Of a stretch of DNA of 7,588 bases, positions 1-6,230 are shown piece by piece. The notes under the pieces are model-generated. The model made no database searches, was not told the origin of the DNA, and worked only from the letters and a program-made list of their open reading frames with translations. Position 1 is the first letter of the stretch. Every line of letters begins with the position of its first letter. The position numbers and the translations under genes were made by a program. Origin of the DNA: Actinomycetota bacterium (GTDB taxonomy: Bacteria; Actinomycetota; Rubrobacteria; Rubrobacterales; Rubrobacteraceae). The DNA is taken from positions 1-7,588 of the forward strand of contig JAIVIG010000327.1 in the NCBI GenBank assembly GCA_020200675.1, written 5' to 3'.

Positions 1-578
1 GCCCCCACCGCCTGTGCGCCCCCGACGGCGTAGACCTCTTCGAGCCCCAGGAGGCCCGCGACGGCGAGCACGTGCGAGCTCACTTTTCCGTCGGGACCGG
101 GCGGGACGCAGACGGCGATCTCCGCCACCCCCGCGACCTGCGCCGGGACCGCCGCCATGACGAGGGTGCTCGGGTAAGCGCCGTGCCCGCCCGGAACGTA
201 GACGCCGGCCCTCTTTACAGGCCGTACCCTCTGGCCCGTCGTCGCCCCGTTGCGGCTCGTCTCGAAAGGACGATCCAACTCCCGCTTGTGAAACAGACGA
301 ACGTTCTCCACGGCGACACCGAAGCTCTCCTCGACCTCCGGAGAGAGTGTCGTCCTGGCCCTCTCCATCTCTTCGGGAGGAACCCGAATCTTCTCGAGCC
401 TCACCCCGTCGAAGCGCTCGGTGTACTCCAGGAGCGCCTCGTCCCCCCTATCCCGGACGTCCGCGACGATGCTCCGGGCGACGTCGCGGACCTTCTCGGA
501 GAGGAAGCCGCCCGGCCTCCGGAGTTGGGCGACCAGCTCTCTGGGGTCGGCTTCGCGGGCGTCAAGGAACTTAACCAA
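1..578 (-). CDS. hisD: Histidinol dehydrogenase, N-terminal part (runs off window)
   Basis: HisD carries out the last two steps of histidine synthesis, oxidising L-histidinol to L-histidine with two NAD+ and a zinc ion, in the cytoplasm. The 192 codons visible match the N-terminal part of the roughly 430-residue family. They include the NAD-loop sequence VKRAGVYVPGG (residues 121-131) and, at the window edge, AVGGAQAVG (184-192), whose Gln189 matches the conserved glutamine in the family GGAQA motif. I chose the TTG at 578: it overlaps the hisG stop by 8 bases, it gives the usual N-terminus (VKFLDAREADP), and AAGGA lies 11 bases upstream. The zinc ligands and the catalytic Glu/His pair lie beyond the window. 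The 8-base overlap implies translational coupling to hisG. The family is certain from sequence; the start is likely. Confidence 0.93.
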   Translation of the reverse strand, partial: MVKFLDAREADPRELVAQLRRPGGFLSEKVRDVARSIVADVRDRGDEALLEYTERFDGVRLEKIRVPPEEMERARTTLSPEVEESFGVAVENVRLFHKRELDRPFETSRNGATTGQRVRPVKRAGVYVPGGHGAYPSTLVMAAVPAQVAGVAEIAVCVPPGPDGKVSSHVLAVAGLLGLEEVYAVGGAQAVG

Positions 579-1230
579 GGGGGATCTCGTCCTTCGCCAT
601 AGCCTCCAGGAGGGCGGAGACCTCGCGGTTGCGCAGGCGGTATGCGCCGCGGTTGGAGATCAGGCGTGCGGTGGAGGAGGAGATCTCGTCGAGCACCGTC
701 AGGTTGTTCTCGCGCAGCGTGGTGCCGGTAGCCGTCAGGTCCACGATGCACTCGGCGAGCCCGACGAGCGGGGCGAGCTCTATGGAGCCACGCAGTTCGA
801 TGATCTCCGCCTGGCGGCCGATCCCCTCGAAGTACCGTCGCGCCGTTCTAGGATACTTGGTCGCCACATGCACGACCTCGGCGTGCTCGATGGCTTCCCG
901 TACCTCGGCGTCCCTTTCGGCGGGAGCCGCCAGGATCATGCGACACCACCCGGTCCCGAGGTCCCGCAGCTCTACGACGTTCGGCTTCTGCTCCTCGAGT
1001 ACGTCCTTACCGACGATGCCGACGTCCGCCGCCCCGTACTCGACGTAGACCGGCACGTCCGATGGCCGGCAGACGATGAACTCGGCGCCCTCCGCCTCGT
1101 AGAAGAGCTTGCGGCCGTCCTCCCGCAGGACGTCCACGGGCAGCCCGGCGCTGGCGAAGGCATGCAACGCGTCCTCGAAGATGGCCCCCTTGGGCACCGC
1201 CACCCGCAACAGGTCGCTGCGCGGGCTCAC
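571..1230 (-). CDS. hisG: ATP phosphoribosyltransferase catalytic subunit, short form
   Basis: HisG condenses ATP with PRPP to phosphoribosyl-ATP, the committed step of histidine synthesis. At 219 residues it is the short form (HisGS), which lacks the C-terminal ACT-like regulatory domain and needs HisZ as partner; that partner is encoded immediately upstream. Visible marks are the N-terminal RVAVPKGAIFEDAL (9-22), VATKYPRTARRYF (122-134), and the PRPP-binding loop DLTATGTTLR (164-173) inside the segment GSIELAPLVG...TTLRENNL. The start is GTG at 1230, preceded by a strong GGAAGGAG Shine-Dalgarno 7 bases away. It overlaps the hisZ TGA as GTGA, so the two subunits are probably translated in a coupled way. 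Nothing is broken or missing. Feedback control by histidine would act through HisZ (family knowledge). Confidence 0.96.
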   Translation of the reverse strand: MSPRSDLLRVAVPKGAIFEDALHAFASAGLPVDVLREDGRKLFYEAEGAEFIVCRPSDVPVYVEYGAADVGIVGKDVLEEQKPNVVELRDLGTGWCRMILAAPAERDAEVREAIEHAEVVHVATKYPRTARRYFEGIGRQAEIIELRGSIELAPLVGLAECIVDLTATGTTLRENNLTVLDEISSSTARLISNRGAYRLRNREVSALLEAMAKDEIPLG

Positions 1231-2501
1231 CGGCGTGCTCCTTCCGGCATGCCTCCGAGCACCCTGTTTGCTACGTCCTCGATCTTTACCGCCTCGAAGG
1301 GGGCGTCCCGCTGCGCGGCGGCGAGTTTCGCGCCATTATCACCCGTCGGGTAGCAGATCCAGGCGGCCTCTACCGAAGCGGCGTACTTCGCGGCGGCGGC
1401 GGGCTCCAGATCCTCGGGGAGGTGCAACGTCGGTACGCCCGAGGCGCGCAGGGCGACGGCGGCTTTAGTGCCTCCGACGCCGCCACCGACGAGCACGAGG
1501 AGCGGGGAATCGTCCTCTTCGGGTAGCACGGAGAGGAGTCTTTCGAGGTAGATGGCGAAGCCGGTGGCCGGCAGGTCCTGGCCGAAGCGCCTGAGGAGGT
1601 TGTCGTAGCGCCCTCCATTCGCGACGGTGAACCCGAGACCGGCGGCGTAGACTTCGAAGACCGCGCCCGTATAGTAATTGTGGCGTCCGATCAAGCCGAG
1701 GTCCAGGATCACCGCGTCGAGGCATCCGTAAGCCTCCAAATGGCGCAGTATCTCCCGCAGGTTCTCGAGCGCCTCCAGGGCCTCCGAAGCGCCCTTGGCG
1801 AACTTCGCCGCCTCCTCCAGCACGGCGCCATCCGCCGCGGGCCCGACGAGCCGCGGTATTTCTCTGACGGCGGCGACCTCGGCCGGCAAATCGGCGGCGA
1901 GAGCGTCGACCCGAACGAGGTCCTTGGCGGCGAGCGCGGCGAGGAAGGCCGGGGTCGCCTCGGGGGCTGTCCGCCGGAGGTAGGCTTCGTAGAACGCCGT
2001 CTGGCCGAGCACGACTGCGAAGTCACCCGGCGCCTCGAGGCCCAAGGTGTTCAGGACGTCCACGAGCAGGGCGACCGTGGCGGCGTCCTCTTGAGGGCTC
2101 GGGGAGCCGACGACCTCCACGCCCGCCTGGTAGATCTCGGCGCTCTGGCCGCGGCCGACGTTCGCCCGGCGGTAGACCGGCAGGACGTAGGAGAGCTTGT
2201 GGGGCGGTGGGAAGTTCCTGAGGCGCTGGGCGACGAGCCGTGCTATGGGCGTCGTCATCTCCGGGCGCAGGAGCAGCATCTGGTTGTCCTGGTCGAAGAG
2301 CTTGAAGGAGACGTCCCTGAGCTTCGGCTCCTCGATTACCTCCGAGTACTCCAGCGCCGGCGTCATGACCTCCCCGTAGCCGAAGATCCTGAAGCGTTCC
2401 CGGATCTTCGCCTGCACGTCGAGCAGCCGGGTCGACTCCGGCGGCAGGACATCGCGGGTGCCGGGGGTGGTTGCGAACTTTCTGGGCGTCTGGCGATCCA
2501 T
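1227..2501 (-). CDS. hisZ: ATP phosphoribosyltransferase regulatory subunit
   Basis: HisZ is a histidyl-tRNA synthetase paralogue that does not charge tRNA. It assembles with short HisG and confers activity and histidine feedback control. The 424-residue protein shows the class II synthetase fold marks: TPGTRDVLPPE near the N-terminus (12-22), LRPEMTTPIARL (78-89), a motif-2-like Y105...R111...AEIYQAGVEVVG (121-132), YYTGAVFEVY (276-285), and GGRYDNLLRRFG (296-307) followed by TGFAIYLERL (313-322). The place of the histidyl-tRNA synthetase catalytic-arginine loop reads IGRHNYYTG instead of RGLDYY, and the pairing with a short hisG also argues for HisZ over HisRS. A C-terminal segment of about 100 residues follows the core. 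The ATG at 2501 has only a weak SD (TAGG, 7 bases upstream). It is the first gene of the visible operon. Confidence 0.93.
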   Translation of the reverse strand: MDRQTPRKFATTPGTRDVLPPESTRLLDVQAKIRERFRIFGYGEVMTPALEYSEVIEEPKLRDVSFKLFDQDNQMLLLRPEMTTPIARLVAQRLRNFPPPHKLSYVLPVYRRANVGRGQSAEIYQAGVEVVGSPSPQEDAATVALLVDVLNTLGLEAPGDFAVVLGQTAFYEAYLRRTAPEATPAFLAALAAKDLVRVDALAADLPAEVAAVREIPRLVGPAADGAVLEEAAKFAKGASEALEALENLREILRHLEAYGCLDAVILDLGLIGRHNYYTGAVFEVYAAGLGFTVANGGRYDNLLRRFGQDLPATGFAIYLERLLSVLPEEDDSPLLVLVGGGVGGTKAAVALRASGVPTLHLPEDLEPAAAAKYAASVEAAWICYPTGDNGAKLAAAQRDAPFEAVKIEDVANRVLGGMPEGARR

Positions 2502-2511
2502 CAGTAAGCCT

Positions 2512-2517
2512 ATCTTA
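2512..2517 (-). promoter_or_regulatory. Candidate -10 element for the hisZGD operon
   Basis: On the minus strand this reads TAAGAT, a fair match to the TAnnnT -10 pattern of housekeeping promoters. I see no good -35 match. Transcription starting 6-8 bases downstream would leave only a few leader bases before the hisZ ATG. A second candidate, TATATC, lies slightly upstream (2521-2526) and would give a longer leader. This is inference from sequence pattern only. Confidence 0.35.
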
Positions 2518-2572
2518 ACCGATATACGCCCCGATTCACCGGATCTCAGACGCGGCGGAGACCGGGGCAGCT

Positions 2573-2578
2573 TAGAAT
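2573..2578 (+). promoter_or_regulatory. Candidate -10 element for the GST-like gene
   Basis: TAGAAT matches the TATAAT consensus at 5 of 6 positions. It lies about 36 bases before the likely ATG, which would give a leader of about 30 bases. No strong -35 hexamer is visible 16-18 bases upstream. It shares the roughly 110-base divergent intergenic space with the his operon promoter. Confidence 0.4.
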
Positions 2579-2614
2579 ACCCGGAAGGTTTCGCGTGGGG
2601 AAAGGGTGAGTGGG

Positions 2615-3235
2615 ATGATCAAGATCTGGGGCCGCAAGAACTCGGTCAACGTCCAGAAGGTGCTATGGTGCTGCGATGAGCTAGAGCTGCCCTACGAGCG
2701 CGTGGACGCCGGGGGCGTGTTCGGCGGCACCCGCGACCCAGAGTACCTCGCGATGAACCCGACCGCCTTGATCCCCACTCTCCGGGACGACGGTTTTACC
2801 CTATGGGAGTCGAACGCCATCGTGCGCTACCTGGCCGCGAAATACGGGGCGGGCGCTCTCTGGCCCGAAGACCCGGCGGCGCGAGCCCTCGCGGAGAAGT
2901 GGATGGACTACCAGCTGGGGACCCTCTGGCCCGCCTTCAAGGCGGCCTTCCTCGGCCTGGTCCGGACACCGCCGGAGAAGAGAGACCCGGACCAGATCCG
3001 GGCTTCGTTAGAGAGCACGGCGGAAGCCCTCGCCATCCTCGATGCTCACCTGGCAGGCGAGGACTACGTGGCCGGGGCGGACCTCACGATCGGCGACATC
3101 GCTCTCGGGTCTACGGCCTACCGCTGGCTGAACATGGAGATTCAACGCCCCGCGATGCCGAACCTCGCGGCCTGGCACGACCGTCTCACCACCCGCCCCG
3201 CCTACCAGAAGAACGTCATGGTGCCTTTTACGTAG
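2615..3235 (+). CDS. Glutathione S-transferase family protein
   Basis: A 206-residue two-domain GST-fold protein, probably cytoplasmic, conjugating glutathione or using it in reductions; the substrate is unknown. The thioredoxin-like N-terminal domain (about 1-78) opens with IKIWGRKNSVNVQKVLW. Ser10 is the likely thiol-contacting residue, P54 in the NPTALIPTL stretch is the cis-proline, and WESNAIVRYLA (64-74) holds the Glu65-Ser66 pair that binds the gamma-glutamyl group. The helical C-terminal domain carries YVAGADLTIGDIA (151-163), including the N-capping T-x-x-D. I prefer ATG 2615 over GTG 2606: it gives the family's usual MIKIWG start and better spacing to AAGG; GTG would add three residues. 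The gene stands alone, divergent from hisZ and convergent with the PAS-LuxR gene. The family is sure; the specific reaction is not. Confidence 0.9.
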   Translation: MIKIWGRKNSVNVQKVLWCCDELELPYERVDAGGVFGGTRDPEYLAMNPTALIPTLRDDGFTLWESNAIVRYLAAKYGAGALWPEDPAARALAEKWMDYQLGTLWPAFKAAFLGLVRTPPEKRDPDQIRASLESTAEALAILDAHLAGEDYVAGADLTIGDIALGSTAYRWLNMEIQRPAMPNLAAWHDRLTTRPAYQKNVMVPFT

Positions 3236-3332
3236 AGTAGGAAGACCCTTACCTAAGAGCAGGGTGCCGTTGCCATTCACCAGCGCCCGATCTTGAAGAA
3301 GAACTTCGACACGAATTGTGTGGAGCTCTCCA

Positions 3333-4838
3333 CTACCCGGCCTCGACGAGACCGAGTTCGACGGCGCGAACGGCCGCCTGCGTCCGGTCCGAGACCCCAA
3401 GCTTGATGATGATCTGCTGAACGTGGTTCTTGACGGTGCTCACATTAAAACCCAACTCTACCGCTATCTTCTTGTTCGTACTCCCTTGTGCCAGGAACCT
3501 GAGAACCTCGATCTCCCGAGGCGTTAGCGAACGCAGAGCTATCTCCCTCTGCTTGCGCTGGGTGATGTCCTCTACAACAGAAATAAAATATTTCGGTTCT
3601 CCCGAGGGCTCGCGCACCAATGATACCCTCAAACTGACCCAGATTTTGGAATAATCTTTCTTTATGTAGCGCTTCTCTATCGAGTAGGTATCTATCTCAC
3701 CGGCCAGCATCCGGCGGAGGTGGTCGAGGTCGTTCTCAAGGTCATCGGAGTGAGTGATACCCTGGAAGGTAAATCCGAGCAGTTCCTCTGGGGAGTAGCC
3801 GACGATCTCGCAGAGCTTTCTGTTGACCCTAAGCCACCGTCCATCGGACGCCACGTGAGCGATGCCGACGGCGGCCTGATCGAACCTAGTACGAAACCGC
3901 TCTTCGCTTTCACGCAGCATCTGCTCATTGGCCTCCAGCTTGGATACCAGGGCTTCCAGTTGAGCCGTGCGCTCGGTGACCCGGCGCTCGAGGGCCTCGT
4001 TGAGCCGCCAGATCTCCTCCTCGGCCCGCTTACGCTCGGTGATGTCCCGGGCGGTGCCCACAACCGCCCTGATACCCGGATCCTCGATCAGGTTGTTTAC
4101 GTAAGACTCAAGATAACGATAGGAGCCGTCCTTGCACCGCCAACGGATCTCTATAGGTCCGACGACAGATGCGGAACCGCTCATAATTTCCTGGTTGATC
4201 TCGGCTACATACCGTTCGAGGTCCTCCGGGTGAAGGAGGTCAGAGATCACGGTCCCAAGGAGTTCTTCCGGCCGGTAACCCAACACCTGCTCTATGGCCG
4301 GGTTGACATAGCGGAAGGTGTTGTCCGGATTGCAGAGCGCGATCAAGTCTAGCGCGTTCTCGACCATAGCTCGAAACTGCGCCTCGCTCCTCCTCAACTC
4401 CTCTTCGCGCTCGGTGATGTCCCGGAAAGCTATAATAGACAGGTCTTTACCGTTCTCACTTCGATAGCGTACGATCGATACCTCAGCGGAGAAAGGTAAC
4501 CCATTTACGCGCAGGAGAAAGAGTTCACCCTTGAACTTGCCCGTTCTACGTTGCCCCTCCCGTGCGGTCACTAACCGGGGATCGGAGGGGTCGAAGAATA
4601 CGTCCAGTCCAGCCTCCGTTATTTCTTCCCGCGTACGTTGCAAGATGTGGCAGGCTTCGGGGTTGGCATCGAGGATTTCCCCTTCCTCGGCAGCCAGCAA
4701 TACGCCCTCGACACTAGCCTCAAAGAAGAGGCGGTAGACGTAGTCGTCTCGCGGCGCGGACCGGGTCAACCTATCCGCTTTACGAGACGCACCACCGCCT
4801 AGGACACCGGCTTGTAATTGCTGCTCCCTCTCTTCCAA
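3333..4838 (-). CDS. Three-PAS-domain LuxR-type transcriptional regulator
   Basis: A 501-residue soluble one-component regulator with no membrane segment and no receiver domain. Domains: a short variable N-terminus (1-33); PAS1 with PAC end (about 35-146, ending RDITEREEEL); PAS2 (about 150-270, with NALDLIALCNPDNTFRYVNP and ending RDITERKRAE); a charged, coiled-coil-like linker (about 270-312); PAS3 (about 313-430, with NRKLCEIVGYSPEELLG and ending EDITQRK); and a LuxR/GerE helix-turn-helix (438-498), SLTPREIEVLRFLAQG...STVKNHVQQIIIKLGVSDR. No LOV-type photoactive cysteine motif (NCRFLQ) is visible, so the ligand or cofactor is unknown. The start TTG at 4838 is the only start codon between the upstream in-frame stop and PAS1, apart from internal ones; its SD (GAGGG) is too close to be ideal, so the start is only moderately sure. 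The target genes are unknown; the divergent secreted-protein gene is one candidate. Confidence 0.9.
   Translation of the reverse strand: MEEREQQLQAGVLGGGASRKADRLTRSAPRDDYVYRLFFEASVEGVLLAAEEGEILDANPEACHILQRTREEITEAGLDVFFDPSDPRLVTAREGQRRTGKFKGELFLLRVNGLPFSAEVSIVRYRSENGKDLSIIAFRDITEREEELRRSEAQFRAMVENALDLIALCNPDNTFRYVNPAIEQVLGYRPEELLGTVISDLLHPEDLERYVAEINQEIMSGSASVVGPIEIRWRCKDGSYRYLESYVNNLIEDPGIRAVVGTARDITERKRAEEEIWRLNEALERRVTERTAQLEALVSKLEANEQMLRESEERFRTRFDQAAVGIAHVASDGRWLRVNRKLCEIVGYSPEELLGFTFQGITHSDDLENDLDHLRRMLAGEIDTYSIEKRYIKKDYSKIWVSLRVSLVREPSGEPKYFISVVEDITQRKQREIALRSLTPREIEVLRFLAQGSTNKKIAVELGFNVSTVKNHVQQIIIKLGVSDRTQAAVRAVELGLVEAG
4033..4425. repeat. 18-base exact direct repeat inside the PAS gene
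   Basis: CGCTCGGTGATGTCCCGG occurs at 4033-4050 and again at 4408-4425. On the coding strand it encodes the RDITER end of PAS2 and of PAS1. A looser third copy (CGCTGGGTGATGTCC, near 3555) encodes the PAS3 end. This reflects PAS-PAC duplication or codon-level conservation; recombination between copies would remove exactly one PAS unit. Confidence 0.8.
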
Positions 4839-5118
4839 TGCCCTCGCCGTGTACGCTTTCTTCCCGTGTCATTGCGCAGTAAATGTTACGAGCATACCCG
4901 GAATTTTCGGGCTCCGCAAGGTTTTCGCAAGACATCCCGCAAGGATTCACCCGGACGACGAGACTACGACGCTGGGCGCCATCACGATCGTGACAAAGAG
5001 CACTGCATCCGCACGGCGCTTGTATCTTCAGACTTCAGCGACCCGGGGATCGTAGGAGCTAGAGAACGGCCACCGAAGGCAATCTGCTTTCCCAACGTAG
5101 GCTCTTAAGCGAAAGAAA

Positions 5119-5170
5119 CCGTTTGCTATCGAAAGCATGGCCACCTGGCCAATAAGAAAATGGCCACCTG
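5119..5170. repeat. Short direct repeats, possible IS21-type end remnant
   Basis: ATGGCCACCTG occurs at 5138-5148 and 5160-5170, 22 bases apart. Just outside is CCGTTTGCTATCGAAAGC. Repeated GTGGCCA-type blocks close to a TGTnnGCGAT-like edge recall the multi-repeat ends of IS21-family elements (family knowledge from memory). No istA or istB coding sequence is present, so if correct this is only a scar. The repeat itself is seen; the IS21 origin is a guess. Confidence 0.4.
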
Positions 5171-5255
5171 ACCCATACCGCCTCCTCCATACGCCGGATA
5201 CGATCTTGGCATAAGGTGTAAAGCCCGCCACGAAGGCAAGGAATGGAGGATTAAT

Positions 5256-5291
5256 TAGTTTCCGCAACGGCTCGGCGAAGCCGAGAAACTA
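5256..5291. repeat. Bulged inverted repeat (12-pair hairpin)
   Basis: TAGTTT (5256-5261) pairs with AAACTA (5286-5291), and CTCGGC (5271-5276) pairs with GCCGAG (5280-5285) around a GAA loop. A 9-base bulge (CCGCAACGG) sits on one side only. No T-run follows on either strand, so it is not an ordinary rho-independent terminator. It could be a REP-like palindrome, an IS subterminal hairpin, or part of a transcribed leader. Confidence 0.6.
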
Positions 5292-5335
5292 CCGATTGGC
5301 AGGATACTGACATCACCGCGCTCGTTTCATTGATT

Positions 5336-5359
5336 TAGGGCACAAGACCATGCGCCCTA
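5336..5359. repeat. Small inverted repeat upstream of the secreted-protein gene
   Basis: TAGGGC (5336-5341) and GCCCTA (5354-5359) form a 6-pair stem with a 12-base loop, about 180 bases before the likely start of the secreted protein. It may be an operator or the first stem of a leader RNA. A six-base stem alone is weak evidence. Confidence 0.3.
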
Positions 5360-5538
5360 CGGAGGTTGGAGACGTTTTGTGAGGGTAGTCGAGGAACAAA
5401 GAGGAAGGTGCAGTTGGGACACGATAGCAGCAGCTTTGAGTAGAAAGCCCGGTGGCACGACCCCCGGCCAGCCTCGGGAGCGACACCCCGGGAGCTGCGA
5501 CATCCTGGAAGCACGAACCCGAAAGAGGCAAACCCAAA

Positions 5539-6168
5539 TTGTTCAAGAAACACGAACCGGCGCTTCGCGCAGGTACGGGAGCTAGCGCGACCGGGCAGCC
5601 CGCGCGCCGCTCATTCTTCTTTTTGTTGTTGGCGCTCGTCCTTGCCCTGGCCGTCTCCATGGCGGCTTTCTCCGGCGAAGCCGAGGCGAAGAAAAAGAAG
5701 ACGAAGCCGTTCACACAGACAAGGACGGTACTCCAGAGCGGCCAAACCCTAGTCAACGCCAACGGAGCCGACATAACCGGCGCCACCTCTTACACCTTCT
5801 CGAAAACGTCGAAAATGCGCTCGCTCAAGAAGGTCACTATCACAGCGACGATTTTCGATGGGGATACAGGGCCTGGCTCTCCCCAGGAGCCGGACCACGG
5901 AGATCTCACCCTGAGATTGGATGGCGTCGACACGGGAATCAAATTGAACGGTTTCCGCGACAACCAGACGAACACGCAGACAATCACCGGCGCTCTCGAC
6001 CCCGGCAAAGCAACCCAGATCCTGGCGCTGCTGAAGCAGGACGGCCAGCTGAAGGCTACTATAAAAGATGCTGACGCTGACGATATCGATCCTACCACTA
6101 CTGTAGGTAGTAACAACAAAGTGACTCTCCCGGTCGTTAACACTGGTCAAGTCCCGAAGTTTCTGTAA
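5539..6168 (+). CDS. Secreted protein of unknown family, C-terminus inside an IS repeat
   Basis: A 209-residue exported protein that I do not recognise. The start TTG 5539 (MFKKHEPAL...) puts GAGG 10 bases upstream and gives a basic N-region, then a hydrophobic core (FFFLLLALVLALAVSMAAF, about 25-44) and an AEA cleavage site near residue 50. A GTG at 5452 in the same frame would add 29 residues but lacks an SD. The mature protein opens with KKKKTK, then is beta-rich with alternating polar and hydrophobic residues (KKVTITATIFDGDTG, GDLTLRLDGVDTGI) and ends near an acidic DADADDID run (about 177-184) that could bind calcium. It has no cysteine in the mature part, no sortase motif and no lipobox. 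The last six or seven codons and the TAA lie in the left inverted repeat of the adjacent IS256-type element, so the native C-terminus may be lost. The general shape recalls beta-sandwich (P-domain-like) secreted proteins, but that is only a guess. Confidence 0.72.
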   Translation: MFKKHEPALRAGTGASATGQPARRSFFFLLLALVLALAVSMAAFSGEAEAKKKKTKPFTQTRTVLQSGQTLVNANGADITGATSYTFSKTSKMRSLKKVTITATIFDGDTGPGSPQEPDHGDLTLRLDGVDTGIKLNGFRDNQTNTQTITGALDPGKATQILALLKQDGQLKATIKDADADDIDPTTTVGSNNKVTLPVVNTGQVPKFL

Positions 6169-6171
6169 TTT
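6152..6171 (+). repeat. Left inverted repeat of the IS256-type element
   Basis: TCCCGAAGTTTCTGTAATTT matches the reverse complement of 7422-7441 at 16 of 20 positions, including an unbroken TTCTGTAA. The TAA inside this repeat is the stop codon of the secreted-protein gene. Confidence 0.7.
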
Positions 6172-6196
6172 CCTCCAAGCCTCGTTCCTCTCTCCT

Positions 6197-6230
6197 CTAC
6201 CGCTCCATGAGCACTACCGCTCCATGAGCA
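6197..6230. repeat. 17-base perfect tandem duplication at the transposase stop
   Basis: CTACCGCTCCATGAGCA occurs at 6197-6213 and again directly at 6214-6230. On the minus strand each copy reads TGCTCATGGAGCGGTAG, the last codons of the transposase plus its TAG. The second copy is therefore outside the reading frame's end. It looks like a slippage event. Confidence 0.95.

Larger units (their letters stand above)
4839..5538. other. Gene-poor region between divergent genes
   Basis: About 700 bases with no open frame I can recognise. The short frames present (for example minus strand 5028-5267, 79 codons) resemble no family known to me and have no strong start signal. By eye the region is less GC-rich than the flanking genes. 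It holds the divergent promoters of the PAS-LuxR and secreted-protein genes, a pair of TGGCCACCTG repeats, a bulged hairpin (5256-5291), a smaller hairpin (5336-5359) and a GC-rich stretch just before the secreted-protein start. It looks like decayed mobile DNA plus a leader. Confidence 0.6.

Noticed and set aside
421..1353. Long plus-strand open frame of 310 codons opposite hisG and hisD
   Set aside because: It is antisense to two well-supported histidine genes; high GC leaves long open antisense frames, and its protein resembles nothing known.
1680..2507. Plus-strand open frame of 275 codons opposite hisZ
   Set aside because: Antisense shadow of hisZ, with no recognisable motifs.
3320..3333. 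GTGGA-GCTC-TCCAC hairpin at the PAS-LuxR stop, as a terminator
   Set aside because: Only five pairs and no T-run on either strand; too weak to call.
3720..4352. Plus-strand open frame of 210 codons opposite the PAS-LuxR gene
   Set aside because: Antisense shadow; the minus-strand frame has clear PAS and LuxR motifs.
4897..4911. CCCGGAATTTTCGGG as an operator for the PAS-LuxR gene
   Set aside because: An imperfect 4-base-arm palindrome, common by chance, with no second copy.
5028..5267. Minus-strand open frame of 79 codons in the gene-poor region
   Set aside because: No clear SD, no family resemblance, and it crosses the repeat pair and part of the hairpin; more likely decayed DNA.
5300..5540. 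GEMM/c-di-GMP, SAM, TPP or cobalamin riboswitch
   Set aside because: The conserved core strings of these classes are not present; only a non-specific structured appearance remains.
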